This document shows positions 47,526 through 57,408 of a stretch of 64,000 bases of DNA, one piece after another. Each line of letters opens with the position of its first letter. Positions within the stretch are counted from its first letter, which is position 1. A program made the position numbers and the translations under genes. The notes beneath the pieces were generated by a model that was not told the DNA's origin, did no database searches, and saw nothing but the letters and a program-made list of their open reading frames with translations. The DNA is from Phymorhynchus buccinoides (taxonomy: Eukaryota > Mollusca > Gastropoda > Neogastropoda > Raphitomidae): contig CM065704.1 in assembly GCA_017654935.2 (NCBI GenBank), forward strand, positions 16,450,568-16,514,567, written 5' to 3'.

Positions 47526-47646
47526 ATAACTGCAATCAGCAACTAATCTATTGGTTTTTTACTTGTACTGGGGGTGTTTCTGGTTTGTTGTGACAATTGT
47601 TTGGTTGTGACAGTGTCTGAAGAAAAGACGAAAGTAATAACCATAC

Positions 47647-47668
47647 CTTCGCGCCTGGAGTCGGCCAT
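47647..47668 (-). pseudogene. Exon 1 of vertnin/OTU-like gene (start codon)
   Basis: ATG at 47666-47668 opens MADSRRE plus one base, then the donor GCGAAG|GTATGG. Splicing to exon 2 makes a Gly codon across the junction. The ATG sits in AAAATGGCCGAC, a YY1-like start context. The frame continues through exons 2 and 3, so the 5' half of the gene is intact. Confidence 0.7.
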
Positions 47669-47710
47669 TTTCAAGTAGAGCGGTCACATGATGTTCTCGC
47701 GAGACTTTCT
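47669..47710 (-). promoter_or_regulatory. TATA-less promoter with TCTCGCGAGA
   Basis: The palindrome TCTCGCGAGA lies at 47695-47704, about 27 bp upstream of the ATG. A CACATG E-box-like motif sits between. No TATA box is visible. TCTCGCGAGA is a known core element of TATA-less promoters in animals. Confidence 0.5.
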
Positions 47711-48838
47711 GCTGATGAAATGGCCGAAAGTCGAATAGCTACATTCGGTTGCGAGTGTGAACACCCAAAATTATTGGTTGTGGCAAATGTGACAGAGCAT
47801 GGGAAATCCCGGCTAAAGTCGCTGAGAGACATTCTTAGCAATGCGCAAAAACAAGTAGCTTAGTTATACTTGATGAGTTGATTCTGTGTATTTTGTCAAC
47901 TTTAAAAAATTTTAGAAAAACGACTATGCCAGAATGAGATAGATCCATTCTGTTTTTTGCTTTTCAGTCTGTAGAATTTATTTTAAACTTTCAGATTATA
48001 TAAAAACGTCAAAAGTGATAATTTCCGACTTTAGCCTGGTTTTCCCATACTCTGTCACAAATGGACAAAAACAGGTACTACGTGCTGGAAATAGCTTTTT
48101 TAAGCAAATGAAATGTCCAGTTGATTAATTTTCGGCATAATAATGCACCGAATGTGTTCTTTAGTCGTTTCAAGATGAGTTTACTACACTAGCTGTGTAG
48201 AATACACATAGAGCATTGTGTTTCATTGATATCTGAGGACGAAGGCTGTCGCAAGCGACAAACAGATTTTCAGACAGATTTTTTTCACACAAAAATGAAA
48301 AACAGATGACAGTTTTGTGTCAGAAAACGATTTTTATTATGTCCTTAAACAGTTAAAACAAACAAGCAGTTCAACTATGTGATCACAAAACGTTTCATAC
48401 ACATCAAGAACATACACCCATCAATTGTCCCATTTGCCAATGAAAATTCACAAACAAAAAATGTAAATATTCCTTGATTATTTCTATATGTGGTTCTTCA
48501 CATCAACATTTTTATCTTATGTATCTCTCAAAACATCCAGGATTGCTGCAACAACTCACTTATTTCCAAATAATAAGTATTTAATAGAGAAATGGCAAGA
48601 TAACGGGGCAAGGGTTAATGTTAGCAACGACCTTTTGAGAATGGCTCACTAGTTGTATGCATTCGCACACACCAAATATATCACACCATGCGTAAGCATG
48701 AGCTTGCACGCATGCCCATACACACACACAGAGGCACATTCATTCTGAGTTAGTCTTTTAATCCTTGGCTTATTCCTTTTAAATCTTGTACCCCCTTCGT
48801 AGAAAGATGAATTACATGTGCAGCTAAGTCTGTCTCTT

Positions 48839-49240
48839 AAACAAGCGCGAAATCGCAATAGTTTGTGGCACGCGGTCTATTTTTACCACTCCAACCATGT
48901 TACCTCCCCTGGCTTTTCAATAATTTTAATCTGTAAACCAGAATGTTATCTCTGCACCATTTCGTAACTTTTTATATCTTTTGGAAAACATTTAAAACTA
49001 TGTATCCTACTTATACTCATCAAAAGAAGCACCGCATACTCGTCGTGTCTGTTGTAGTGTCTGTATTACGTATGTTTATTATTTTGTACGCTTTTAAAAT
49101 ACATCATTTTAGAGAGCGGCCTCAATTTGAAGTGTAGCCTCGATTTGAAGTGCGACAATTTTGTCAAAATGTGCGACAATTTTGGACCGACAGACCGACC
49201 GACCGACCGACAAAGTGAGTTATAGGTTTGAGCCACAAAC
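48839..49240. repeat. 400-bp dispersed repeat, copy 1
   Basis: AACAAGCGCGAAATCGCAAT through GTTTGTGGCACGCGG to a GACCGACC run. It recurs at 52185-52585 with about 90 percent similarity by eye and one 30-bp deletion. It ends near a GAGCCACAAAC block. Confidence 0.8.
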
Positions 49241-49258
49241 AAAAATGTGTGCGACAAA

Positions 49259-49415
49259 TACCATATTTTACGGACTACAAGGCGCACCCCCCAAATTTTA
49301 CACAAAATTCAAATTTTGTTATTATAGTTTCTTACTATATTATCAACATTATAAGGTGCAGGGGTCTCAATCTAGGAGAGAAAAAAATTGCCTTATAGTC
49401 AGTAAAATACAGTAA
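49259..49415. mobile_element. MITE copy, GGACTACAAGGCGCAC termini
   Basis: TACCATATTTTACGGACTAC to CTTATAGTCAGTAAAATAC then AGTA. About 157 bp, third copy of the family in the window. Confidence 0.65.
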
Positions 49416-49419
49416 GCAC

Positions 49420-49950
49420 TGCCACACATTTCCGGATAAATCGTTGATCTTTTAACAAGTCCTATTACAGCTGTACTCCAACCTCATAACAATAGTCCAA
49501 TTACAAATGCGATAACTTTGAAGATGACACATTTCTACTGAAATTGAAACGAGGTAGACAGTCTTTACTCTTTTTCTTTCCATGACAGCTCTTCATGATG
49601 AAACCAACTGAATCAGTGAATGTCAAAAATAAAATAAAAAACATCTGACAGTCTAGTACAAGCAGGTCTAGTCTTGTTTTTATGCTTAGCTGAACTTTTC
49701 TTATATTCTTATTTTTGTTATATTCCATGCCTATTGGAAGCTTACTGTAGATGCTTGGCTTTGTTTGTTGTTGAAATTGTTGTTTTTAAGCTTGCGTGTA
49801 TTTTTGTAATTGGTTCAATTTTTGCATGTTATCTAAAATCACTATTCGTGTGAAAAGACATTAAAGATTCATTCTTATATTCCTTGCTTTTCTTATTTTA
49901 ACTTTTTATTAATTTTGCAATTCCATCAAAACTCATCAGGTATTTCACTT
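49420..49950. other. AT-rich stretch, nothing supported
   Basis: Only short frames and no splice-bounded exon are seen. Confidence 0.35.
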
Positions 49951-49959
49951 ATGATTAAT

Positions 49960-50497
49960 CAGGGTTCATAGCCAAACAGCATCCTAATTTTCGCAAACTT
50001 TCCCCAAACTTTCAAAGCCCAACTTTTTTTCCCAAATCGAAGGTTTTTCGGAAAGCGCACAATATGCCGAGCGCTTGTTGGTTGCATCATTTCGCAGCCA
50101 TACTTTATATGCAGAATTTTCGAGCCAAAGCTCACTGAAGACACATTTGCCCGGCAATTGTGCGCTACGCGTAAAGATCGGATGTCTTTAAAGGGAAGCA
50201 ACTCGCTTCAATTCCGGAAAAAAAATAGAAAGTAAGTCGCACCGATCGTATGCATAAAAATATTCATTTTAATTTTTATTTCATAATTATAATTTTTTTC
50301 TTGGCACGATGATTCAAAATTATGGTCCTGGGCGATTTGGGGGGCAGATTGATGAAGATTTGACAGTAGCTGAAAATTCACAAACTTTCAAAGACACTAC
50401 TCTTGGTTTTTCATTTTTCACAAACTTTCATGGGCCTTGAAAATGAAGTCTATTTTCCCCAAACCTTCCCAAACTTTCCCAACTGCTGTGAACCCTG
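49960..50497. mobile_element. hAT-like MITE with 5-bp target duplication
   Basis: CAGGGTTCATAGC to GCTGTGAACCCTG, flanked on both sides by TTAAT (49955-49959 and 50498-50502). The interior repeats CAAACTTTC-type blocks. CAGGG termini and 5-bp duplication are shared with the CAGGGCTCCCA family. About 260 bp downstream of the exon B donor. Confidence 0.8.
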
Positions 50498-50760
50498 TTA
50501 ATGAAAAAAGGAGAAGAAAGGAAACACTATTTTCGATCGCTAAGGCTGTCAAGCACCAATAACCTCCCTTATATGCAGACATGCACACATAAAACTACTG
50601 TCAAAGCCAGACAACAAACAGCACAAACACTTTTTCATAAACAACATCCACAGCAAGCCGCAGGAAAAGAAGACGCCACAATCACACAGAAAACAAATCT
50701 GTAAGTGTCTGATGCACAGAAAACTCGAAAATTCTCAAAAAAAAGAAAACAAATACTTAC

Positions 50761-51012
50761 TTCCACTCGTGGACGCCAGCGACTGCCCCTGAGGATCTGC
50801 CAGCGAAGGACCAGGAATGGTGGAAGATGCTGAGGAGGAAGAGGGCATCCCGGGAGCGTTGGAGTGCATCATCACCGGGAAGGGCTGCTGGTGGTGGTGC
50901 TGGTGCTGGTGCATCTGATCCTGACCCTCCTCCACCAGGTCTGTGCCTTCCACCTTGCCCACACGGTCCAGACTCTCCATCACCACGTTGCTGAAGTCTG
51001 GCGTCTGTATAT
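50761..51012 (-). CDS. Constant exon B of the alternative-exon locus
   Basis: An internal exon. The acceptor CTTTTCTTCCCGCCTCAG ends at 51013 and the donor GGAA|GTAAGT follows 50761. 252 nt: two bases complete the codon begun in exon A (GAT, Asp), then 83 codons, with one A left over. The peptide starts DIQTPDFSNVVMESLDRVG and passes an acidic stretch and a His/Gln-rich block (MHQHQHHHQQPF). It ends Ser/Ala/Pro-rich (PSSSSASSTIPGPS). Low complexity suggests a flexible linker. The leftover base pairs with the phase-1 entry of every T exon. A GTAAGT donor is strong. Confidence 0.75.
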
Positions 51013-51399
51013 CTGAGGCGGGAAGAAAAGTACAAACAAAATATTCTAAATGTTGCATAAGCAGTGATGCACCGAAGATCGAAAAGTGGTAGGACAAACT
51101 GTCTTGAGGCAAGAGAAATCAAAAGGGCAAAGCGTTCCAGTGTTAAAAATTTAATAAGACATTTGTCCTGACAGGGGAAAACACACACATCCTAAATTTT
51201 AATAGGTCAATATCCTATGACCGGGGCCTCGGGACATCACTGCTGATAAGTGGAGAGGCTAAAGCACATACATACAGAAACATGTGTATGATGCACACAA
51301 AACGCAAACAAAAAAGGGCAATATGAATGACACTACGTTGATGATGCCAGCACACACGTAACGGCACAAGCTTGTAGTTGTAAGCACACACACACTGTA

Positions 51400-51400
<1 letters not shown>

Positions 51401-51470
<70 letters not shown>
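51401..51470. repeat. (CA)n microsatellite
   Basis: About 68 bp of pure CA. Confidence 0.97.
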
Positions 51471-51479
51471 ATTTGACTT

Positions 51480-51745
51480 GATTTGACTTGACACAGAGGC
51501 GACACTTGCATTGGCTTGACGTTTTAGTGCTGCAGCCAAAAGGATTGGTTGGCCTTTTAGAGACCTTCCACAGTGACAATTCCAGCTCTCCTCTCAACTA
51601 ATTCCTTTGGTTAAGAGAAGGAATGTACCCTGGGCCAAATATCTCCACTGTAAACAAATTTTAGCCCAGTAACCCAGAATAGCAGCAGTCCCCTCTGCTG
51701 CCTGGCAGTCACAGGTGGAAACGACAGACAGGCATACATTCTTCA
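51480..51745 (-). repeat. Dispersed SINE-like repeat, copy 2
   Basis: Matches 23690-24010 in several blocks (CCTGGGC, CACTGTAAACAAATTTTAGC, CCCCTCTGCTGCCTGGCAGT). It starts next to the CA microsatellite, as SINE tails often do. Confidence 0.55.
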
Positions 51746-52184
51746 GTTAAGGCCTTCGCACACTAGCATCAGGCGTCAATTGTTTCTCAGAGCAACGCCT
51801 TGACGCGTTGACGCCTTCATCACAGCACACATTGTAGCGAGGCAGTGGTGTTCTCACACACAACTCTTGTCGCTTCGCCTCTTGTCGCGCGAACTTCCTT
51901 ATTTGGAAAGCAAGGAAAGATTACTCTAGCGTCAAACCTCCTCCTAGAAACAACAGTATTTTTTTTCTTCAATCAGAGTTATGGTCCTTCCGTCCGTTGT
52001 GATTGGCTAGTTTCACGATCTCTGCGATCTTGAGCATCAAAATTAGAGCCGCTTCTATTCTCGAGCAACACAAAATCCTGCCGCGCCGCAAATCTCTAAC
52101 ACGCAAGCGGCGCATCAAACTGCACCTTGCAGCAAAAAATCGCCGCGATCTCGAGATCTTGACGCTAGTGTGCGAAGCCCTTTA

Positions 52185-52585
52185 AACAAGCGCGGAATCG
52201 CAATAGTTTGTGGCACGCAGTCTATTTTTACCACTCCAATCAATAATTTTAATCTGTAAACCAGAATGTTATCTCTGCACCATTTCGTAACTTTTTGTAT
52301 CTTTTGGAAAACATTTAAAACTATTTATCCTACTTATACTCATTGAAAGAAGCACCGCATACTCGTCGTGTCTGTTGCAGTGTCTGTATTACGTATGTTT
52401 ATTATTTTGTACGCTTTAAAATACATCATTTTAAAGAGCAGCCTCAATTTGAAGTGCAGCCTCGATTTGAAGTGCGACAATTTTGTAGCCTCGATTTGAA
52501 GTGCGACAATTTTGGACCGACCGACTGACCGACAGACAGACCGACCGACAAAGTGACTAATAGGTTTGTGGCTTGAGCCACAAAC
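52185..52585. repeat. 400-bp dispersed repeat, copy 2
   Basis: Same order of blocks as 48839-49240, ending in (GACC)n-like repeats and GCTTGAGCCACAAAC. Confidence 0.8.
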
Positions 52586-52594
52586 AATAAATTT

Positions 52595-53712
52595 CTTCAG
52601 TTAAATAAATGCAGTCAATCACTCTTCTGTTTCTTCAGTTAAATAAATAGAGTCAATAATTCGTCTATTTCTTCAGTTATTTTATAAATGCAGTCAATCA
52701 ATCATTCTTCTATTTCTTCAGTTAAATAAATACACTTATACAGTCAATCATTCTTCAATTTCTTCAGTTCAATAAATTTTATGCAGTGCCAGTCAATCAT
52801 TCTTCGATTTCTTTAGTTAAATAAATGCAGTGAATCATTCTTCTATTTTCTTCAGTTAAATAAATGCAGTGAATCATTCTTCTATTTTCTTCAGTTAAAT
52901 AAATGCAATGAATCATTCTTCTATTTTCTTCAGTTAAATAAATGCAGTGAATCATATCTTCTATTTCTTCAGTTAAATAAATGCAGTCAATCACTCTTCT
53001 ATTTCTTCAGTTAAATAAATGCAGTGAATCATTCTTCTATTTCTTCAGTTAAATAAATGCAGTCAATCATTCTTCTAATTCAGATTTGTAATACTATACA
53101 TATCTGTATTGTTACAAATTTGGGACTTTGCTGGTGTTGCATTGCCTCCAGGATCTCCCAATCGTCCTGCAAAACAAGGGGTCCAATGGACTCCTTCACT
53201 TACAGCATAGACTATAGAGGGTCCTAGAGGCAGGATAGAGGGTCCCAATGGCATTGTGAACGCTAAAATAAAAGAATTTTTCTAGTGCATCCCTGGCACA
53301 TTCTTTTAGATGGTCCTTCAGAATTTCAGTGCTTCGTAGACCCTCAAATTGGGGTCCCTGGGAGCGCTGGATCTACTAATGTCCCATATGTGTCTGTTCC
53401 AGACTGGAGGAGGACGTTAAACAAATTTTCATTAATTCTTCTATTTCTTCAGCTAAATAAATGCAGTCAATCATTCCTCTATATAAATATATTATCTATT
53501 TCTTCAATTAAATAAATGCAGTCAATCATTCTTCTATTTCTTCCGTTAAATAAATGCAGTCAATCATTCCTCTATATCTATTTCTTCCGTTAAATAAATG
53601 CAGTCAATCATTCCTCTAATATCTATTATCTATTTCTTCCATTAAATAAATGCAGTCAATCATTCTTCTATTTCTTCCGTTAAATAAATGCAGTCAATCA
53701 TTCTTCTATTTA
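52595..53712. repeat. 39-bp minisatellite, interrupted by a MITE
   Basis: TTCTTCAGTTAAATAAATGC then AGTCAATCATTCTTCTATT repeats at 52595-53090 and 53425-53712. The break contains the hAT-like MITE and about 60 bp of other sequence. It fills most of the intron between exons A and B. Confidence 0.9.
53149..53369 (-). mobile_element. hAT-like MITE, degenerate copy
   Basis: CAGGATCTCCCAATCG to GGGAGCGCTG, with the same internal blocks as 44928 (GGGTCCTAGAGGCAGGATAG). Target duplication not clear. Confidence 0.65.
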
Positions 53713-53774
53713 CAGTTGAGTTAGGCAGACAAACCATCCAAATCCAAACAATACACACACACACACAAAATCAC

Positions 53775-54456
53775 CTTGGCCAGCAGCAGCCATGCGTGAG
53801 GAAGAGTCCCCGAAAAACACAGTGGGTTCCTCATCGGGCTCCTCCTTGATTTCAATCACTTCAAGGTCAAAGTTCTGTTCACTGTCTTCTTGTCGACTTC
53901 GTTTGGCTGCTGCGGGCGAGGACCTCTCAAAGTGAGACTGCCAGGGGGCGCTCCTTCGCCGCCTGTCGGGAGATTCGCGGGCAACGCAGGATTTCTGTCT
54001 GTTGGATTCATATTTCCCCAATAATCTGTCGTGCGAATCGACGAAGCTGCCTGTTTGCGAGGGTTCACTATAGTCAGAGAAATGGCTTGAGCTATGTCTG
54101 TACGTCTCCGAGTCACTTTCTTCACTCACACTCGCGGACTGTTTGTGTTTCTGGCGATTGCGGTTGGAAGAGTCGCTCGCACTTTTCGGAGGCTGGGAGT
54201 GGTAGCTGTGACTCGCAAAAACCGTGGCGCCTTCGCTGATGGATTTGCTGACTTCTTCGGTCAAGACATAGTCCAGTTTCACATTGCGGTCGATGTTCAG
54301 GTGAATGTGGCCGATGACTTCAATGCTGGTGGAAAAGTCGATGTAGCCATTGCATAGCGCCTGGATGGATTTTACCAAGGAAGAAACAAATTTAGAAGCC
54401 TGTCCCTCATCCATTGCCTTGCCGAGTCGATGAGCAACGCGCGTCTTTCTCCGTTT
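53775..54456 (-). CDS. Constant exon A: Ser-rich, SUMO-site regulator N-terminus
   Basis: The acceptor GCTGTTGTGTGCAG ends at 54457 and the donor GGCCAAG|GTGATT follows 53775. 682 nt in phase 0, with one base left over. The first internal Met is at 54414 (MDEGQASKFVSSLVKSIQAL). An N-terminal block (CNGYIDFSTSIEVIGHIHLN, DYVLTEEVSKSISEG, FASHSYHSQPP) looks like a folded domain I cannot name. A Ser/Arg-rich middle follows with basic clusters (PDRRRRSAPW, AKRSRQEDSE). An acidic end holds a sumoylation-type I-K-E-E (VIEIKEEPDEEP). Composition suits a nuclear chromatin or transcription factor. Upstream exons are not identified, so the true start is open. A Ginger-like element sits 41 bp upstream of the acceptor. 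Confidence 0.75.
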
Positions 54457-54497
54457 CTGCACACAACAGCAAAAAAGAAGACAGTACTCAACATGCA

Positions 54498-55131
54498 TGT
54501 GTTCTGCGCGTTTTGGGAATGAGGTACAAAGTTGGAATTCCCACTTTGTCCGTCCTATAATGGGACGACTGAAAGGCAAAGCGGCGCAAAAACGAAAATG
54601 TCAGATTGCGACGAGCTGGCCCATCGGGCTAAAATAAAAGAAATAACGAAGAAAGCTGCTCAGGCGTCAAACACAAAAATTATTTCAAAGGACAAATACA
54701 ATAAGATTGTTTCTTTTTTTTAAATGAACTGCGTCTGTTTCATGACAACTTCCAACTTCCATGCTCGACTTTCATTAGAGTGGGCCAAACAACACCAAGG
54801 GAAATAAATCCGCGCCTCTGACGTGAAAAAGCTAGTTCCGTAGAATACTGCATTTTAATCTGTTATTATCCAGTCATGTTGGCAATATATATAGAGTTGA
54901 GAAACTTAAACTAAAAATTCTTTAAGCTAGAAAATGATATAAAGAATAACAGTTTGAACACCAAGCTCACAATTCCAGCTTTGTTGCACATTCTCACTTT
55001 GCGCACAGGGTAGGCAAAATTCCGGAATTGTCCGTGAAAGGGGGGCAATTCTAGAATTGGTTGCGCAAAGTTGGAACTTTGTCCCGTCCAATTCTGGAAT
55101 TGTACCGCATTCCGAAAACGTGCAGAACACA
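54498..55131 (+). mobile_element. Ginger-like deletion derivative, TGCA target duplication
   Basis: Begins TGTGTTCTGCGCGTTTT and ends AAAACGTGCAGAACACA. TGCA flanks both sides (54494-54497 and 55132-55135). TGT...ACA ends and a 4-bp duplication fit Ginger-type integrase transposons. Subterminal AAAGTTGGAA and GGAATT blocks recur in inverted orientation. Confidence 0.7.
54598..54723 (+). pseudogene. KRBA2-like N-terminal remnant
   Basis: ATG at 54598 opens 41 codons (MSDCDELAHRAKIKEITKKA, then NTKIISKDKYNKIVSFF), ending in a T-run and stop. Another frame could continue past the T-run. The K-I-I-S-K-x-K-Y pattern is what I recall from the start of KRBA2-like/Ginger integrases. It lies inside the Ginger-like element, which supports that reading. 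No integrase core remains. Confidence 0.45.
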
Positions 55132-55437
55132 TGCATTGAATGCACTTTGAATTGATGTTCTTCCACATAGGGTTAGAATCAGCTTAGGAATATTTACATC
55201 AAAGAAAAATAATGAAAAAATAAAAAAACAAAGAAAAACGAACTGAAACATATTTCGTTCAATGTCCACAGAGCTTAATCTAGGATTTCTGAAAAAGAGG
55301 GGCAGTCAGTCCCCCCCTCATATAAAAAAAAAAGGGGGACACTCCCCCCTATCCAACCCCACATCACAAACTTCAAACACAATGTACATTGCATCCCTGT
55401 CTCAATCTTCGTCAGCCACGGCCACTTTTTCAACCAG

Positions 55438-55593
55438 TCATTTTGGAACCGATGTTCCTTTGCACTGCCACTGTTGTTTTAGATGTAGAAGCCTTTTCTT
55501 CGAGGTCTTCACACTCGCTTGGAACATGATGATTTTGTTTTTCACTTTGCCTCCGCGAAAATCAAAATCAAACAGGGTCCCTGCCCGCTTCAT
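55438..55593 (-). CDS. Possible first exon, ZNF862/KIAA1586-like N-terminus
   Basis: ATG at 55593 opens 51 codons starting MKRAGTLFDFDFRGGK. A short Met-Lys-Arg-x-x-Thr-Leu/Phe start of this kind is common in hAT-derived TTF-type proteins (ZNF862/KIAA1586-like), from memory. A donor-like GGCAAA|GTGAAA at about 55545 could end the exon early; otherwise a TGA closes at 55438. No downstream exon is identified. It could be a promoter-proximal remnant. Confidence 0.35.
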   Translation of the reverse strand: MKRAGTLFDFDFRGGKVKNKIIMFQASVKTSKKRLLHLKQQWQCKGTSVPK

Positions 55594-55720
55594 TTTGAAG
55601 AACATTCAAGATGGCGGCCGAAACTCTCGCAACTTCCTGTCGGTAGAACGAGAAGAACGCGATTGGTTGATTAACACTAACATTTTGTCAAGAACCAATG
55701 AAATGTCAAGAAATCCTTCA
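55594..55720. promoter_or_regulatory. TATA-less promoter-like block, possibly bidirectional
   Basis: AAGATGGCGGC (YY1 type) at about 55608-55618, ACTTCCTGT (ETS type) at about 55631, and two CCAAT-type motifs near 55660 and 55693 are clustered within 100 bp upstream of the minus-strand ATG. The plus strand also has an ATG inside the YY1 motif followed by 10 open codons. Confidence 0.45.
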
Positions 55721-55764
55721 CTCCTGCTTGATACTTTCAGTTTGTCCAGACGACGGGCTTAGCA

Positions 55765-56225
55765 GACGACGAAGGTCTTCCAGCATCGATCGGTAAAAAC
55801 AGCTGACCGTTCTGCAAATGTGCGGGACTCGGCCCGCTCCCCGCGCCGATTATCGTGGGAAGGAACAAAATTTTGGGGGATTTTACCAATCCCGCGCTCT
55901 AGATTAAGCTCTGTGTCCACCGCTGCAAAGTCAGCAGATTAGTGTTGTAAACGGTGCCGAAAGGAAAACAAATGGTGGACTTAGCATTCACACTGTTGTC
56001 TTGAGCGGCTGTTTTTAAGGTTAAAGTTAATTCATAACACACACACACACACACACCATTTGATGAAAATAGCTCAAAACTGATTATAACCCTATCCGCG
56101 TATCCCTTACCCGAGTCTAGGCGAAACTTGCATGAAATCGGCGCAGATAATAATGGGGCTTGAAATAGGATTTAACCATCACACGTCATGGACATGAGAT
56201 TGAAGGAGTGGGGAAGACATGTGTT
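55765..56225. other. Intergenic, no gene seen
   Basis: Contains GC-rich sequence near 55800-55900 and an (AC)n run at 56038-56056. 56085-56115 has CCCTATCC telomere-like words. No exon. Confidence 0.35.
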
Positions 56226-56227
56226 TT

Positions 56228-56645
56228 GGGTAAAGGTCAAGATGTGCTACCCCCCCTACATTTCTCGGTTAATTGTATTTTTCCGTTTTTGCCTTTCTTT
56301 CTTAAAGCTGTATTTTTTTTTTTTAGGAACCTTTTTAGCTAATAACCTTTTTGGAATACTAAATCTAGCCCTAACCCTAACCCTACCCCCCACCCTATAA
56401 GACGGAAAAACGCAACGAACCACAACTGTGACAAATCGCGGTGTACTGCAGTACATAGTGGGGGGTAGGGTTAGGCTTAGGGCTAGGGTTAGGGTTAGGC
56501 CTTAGGGTTACCGGTTAGTATTCCAAAAAGAGAATTAGCTCAAAATGTTCCTAAAATACAGCTTTATGTATGGCAAGAAAGGCAAAAACGGAAAAATACA
56601 ATTAACCGAGAAATGCAGGGGTGGTGGCACATCTTTACCTTTACC
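56228..56645. repeat. Hairpin element H1 with telomere-like loop
   Basis: Arms 56228-56350 and 56525-56645 are complementary (AATTGTATTTTTCCGTTTTT with GCCTTTCTT, and its mirror). The loop contains AGCCCTAACCCTAACCCTA and, further right, AGGGTTAGGGTTAGG. Confidence 0.8.
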
Positions 56646-57408
56646 GTGTTTTGTAGCTTCAAATGTTTGAGAGGATCTGGAAAAGCGCCAGAGATAAACT
56701 GTAAAATAAGCCAAAGGTCGGGTCAAGGCAATAAGAAATTTTAGGCAGAGACTAGGGTTACGGGCCCGTATTTCACATTCTCCAGGCTACGGGTACGGGT
56801 CTCAATCACGGGACGCAAAAATTGTGCGCAAATGTCTTCAAAAATCTTAACCCTATCCCTCCCAGGTTCTCACAGGTTCCTTTCCGCTGGAAGCGAAGGC
56901 TAGCAGCCTGTAGCGGGTCTATGAATGTCCCTTAGTTGGTCAGATCGCTCCACATTTTGGGAGCCTCTTGTCTGACTCTGAGGGTGGATGATGGCTCTGA
57001 ACTATGCTGGAAATGTCTGTAATACCTGTCTAACCTGCCCTTAAAAGTTAAGAATCACCTACCAAGATGCGTTAAATAAACGAAACAAGAAAAAGCATTT
57101 GTTGACGAAAAATTCGACTAGGATTAGGAAGAGTTACTATCCCTGAACATGGTCTGAGTGTTGCAACAACACCGTGTAGGGTTAACATTCCTAGCTCGTT
57201 AAAATTCCTAGCTCGCTACTATGAGAGTGACTATTTGCAACAACCACAAATTTCACTTTTTCGTTACTTGAACCATTTACCTAACCCTAACCGAACCCTA
57301 TCCCTAACCCTAGAAAAAAGTGAAATTTGTCGTTCATGCTCAATGTCGCAAAATGCCACAAATGCTAGAAATAGTCAGTCATACTCATAGTATAGCGAGC
57401 TAGGAACT

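Larger units (their letters stand above)
39181..48662 (-). mobile_element. 9.46-kb DNA transposon with spliced vertnin/OTU-like gene
   Basis: TTGTATGCAT at 39181-39190 is duplicated at 48653-48662. Inside, the left end reads ATGAGCCATTCTCAAAAGGT and the right end is its complement (ACCTTTTGAGAATGGCTCA, then CTAG before the duplication). The outermost 3-5 bp differ between ends. The element holds a four-exon minus-strand gene (47668 to 40497) and nested younger insertions: a TTAA MITE at 39905, a hAT-like MITE at 44928, a piggyBac MITE at 45602 and a LINE fragment at 46595. A 10-bp duplication is near Mutator-like size, but I cannot place the protein in a named superfamily. Subterminal inverted repeats lie at 47785-47821 and 48026-48060. 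Confidence 0.8.

Noticed and set aside
55262..55762. 166-codon plus-strand ORF
   Set aside because: It runs antisense through a promoter-like block and has low-complexity Ser stretches; the minus-strand reading has better context.
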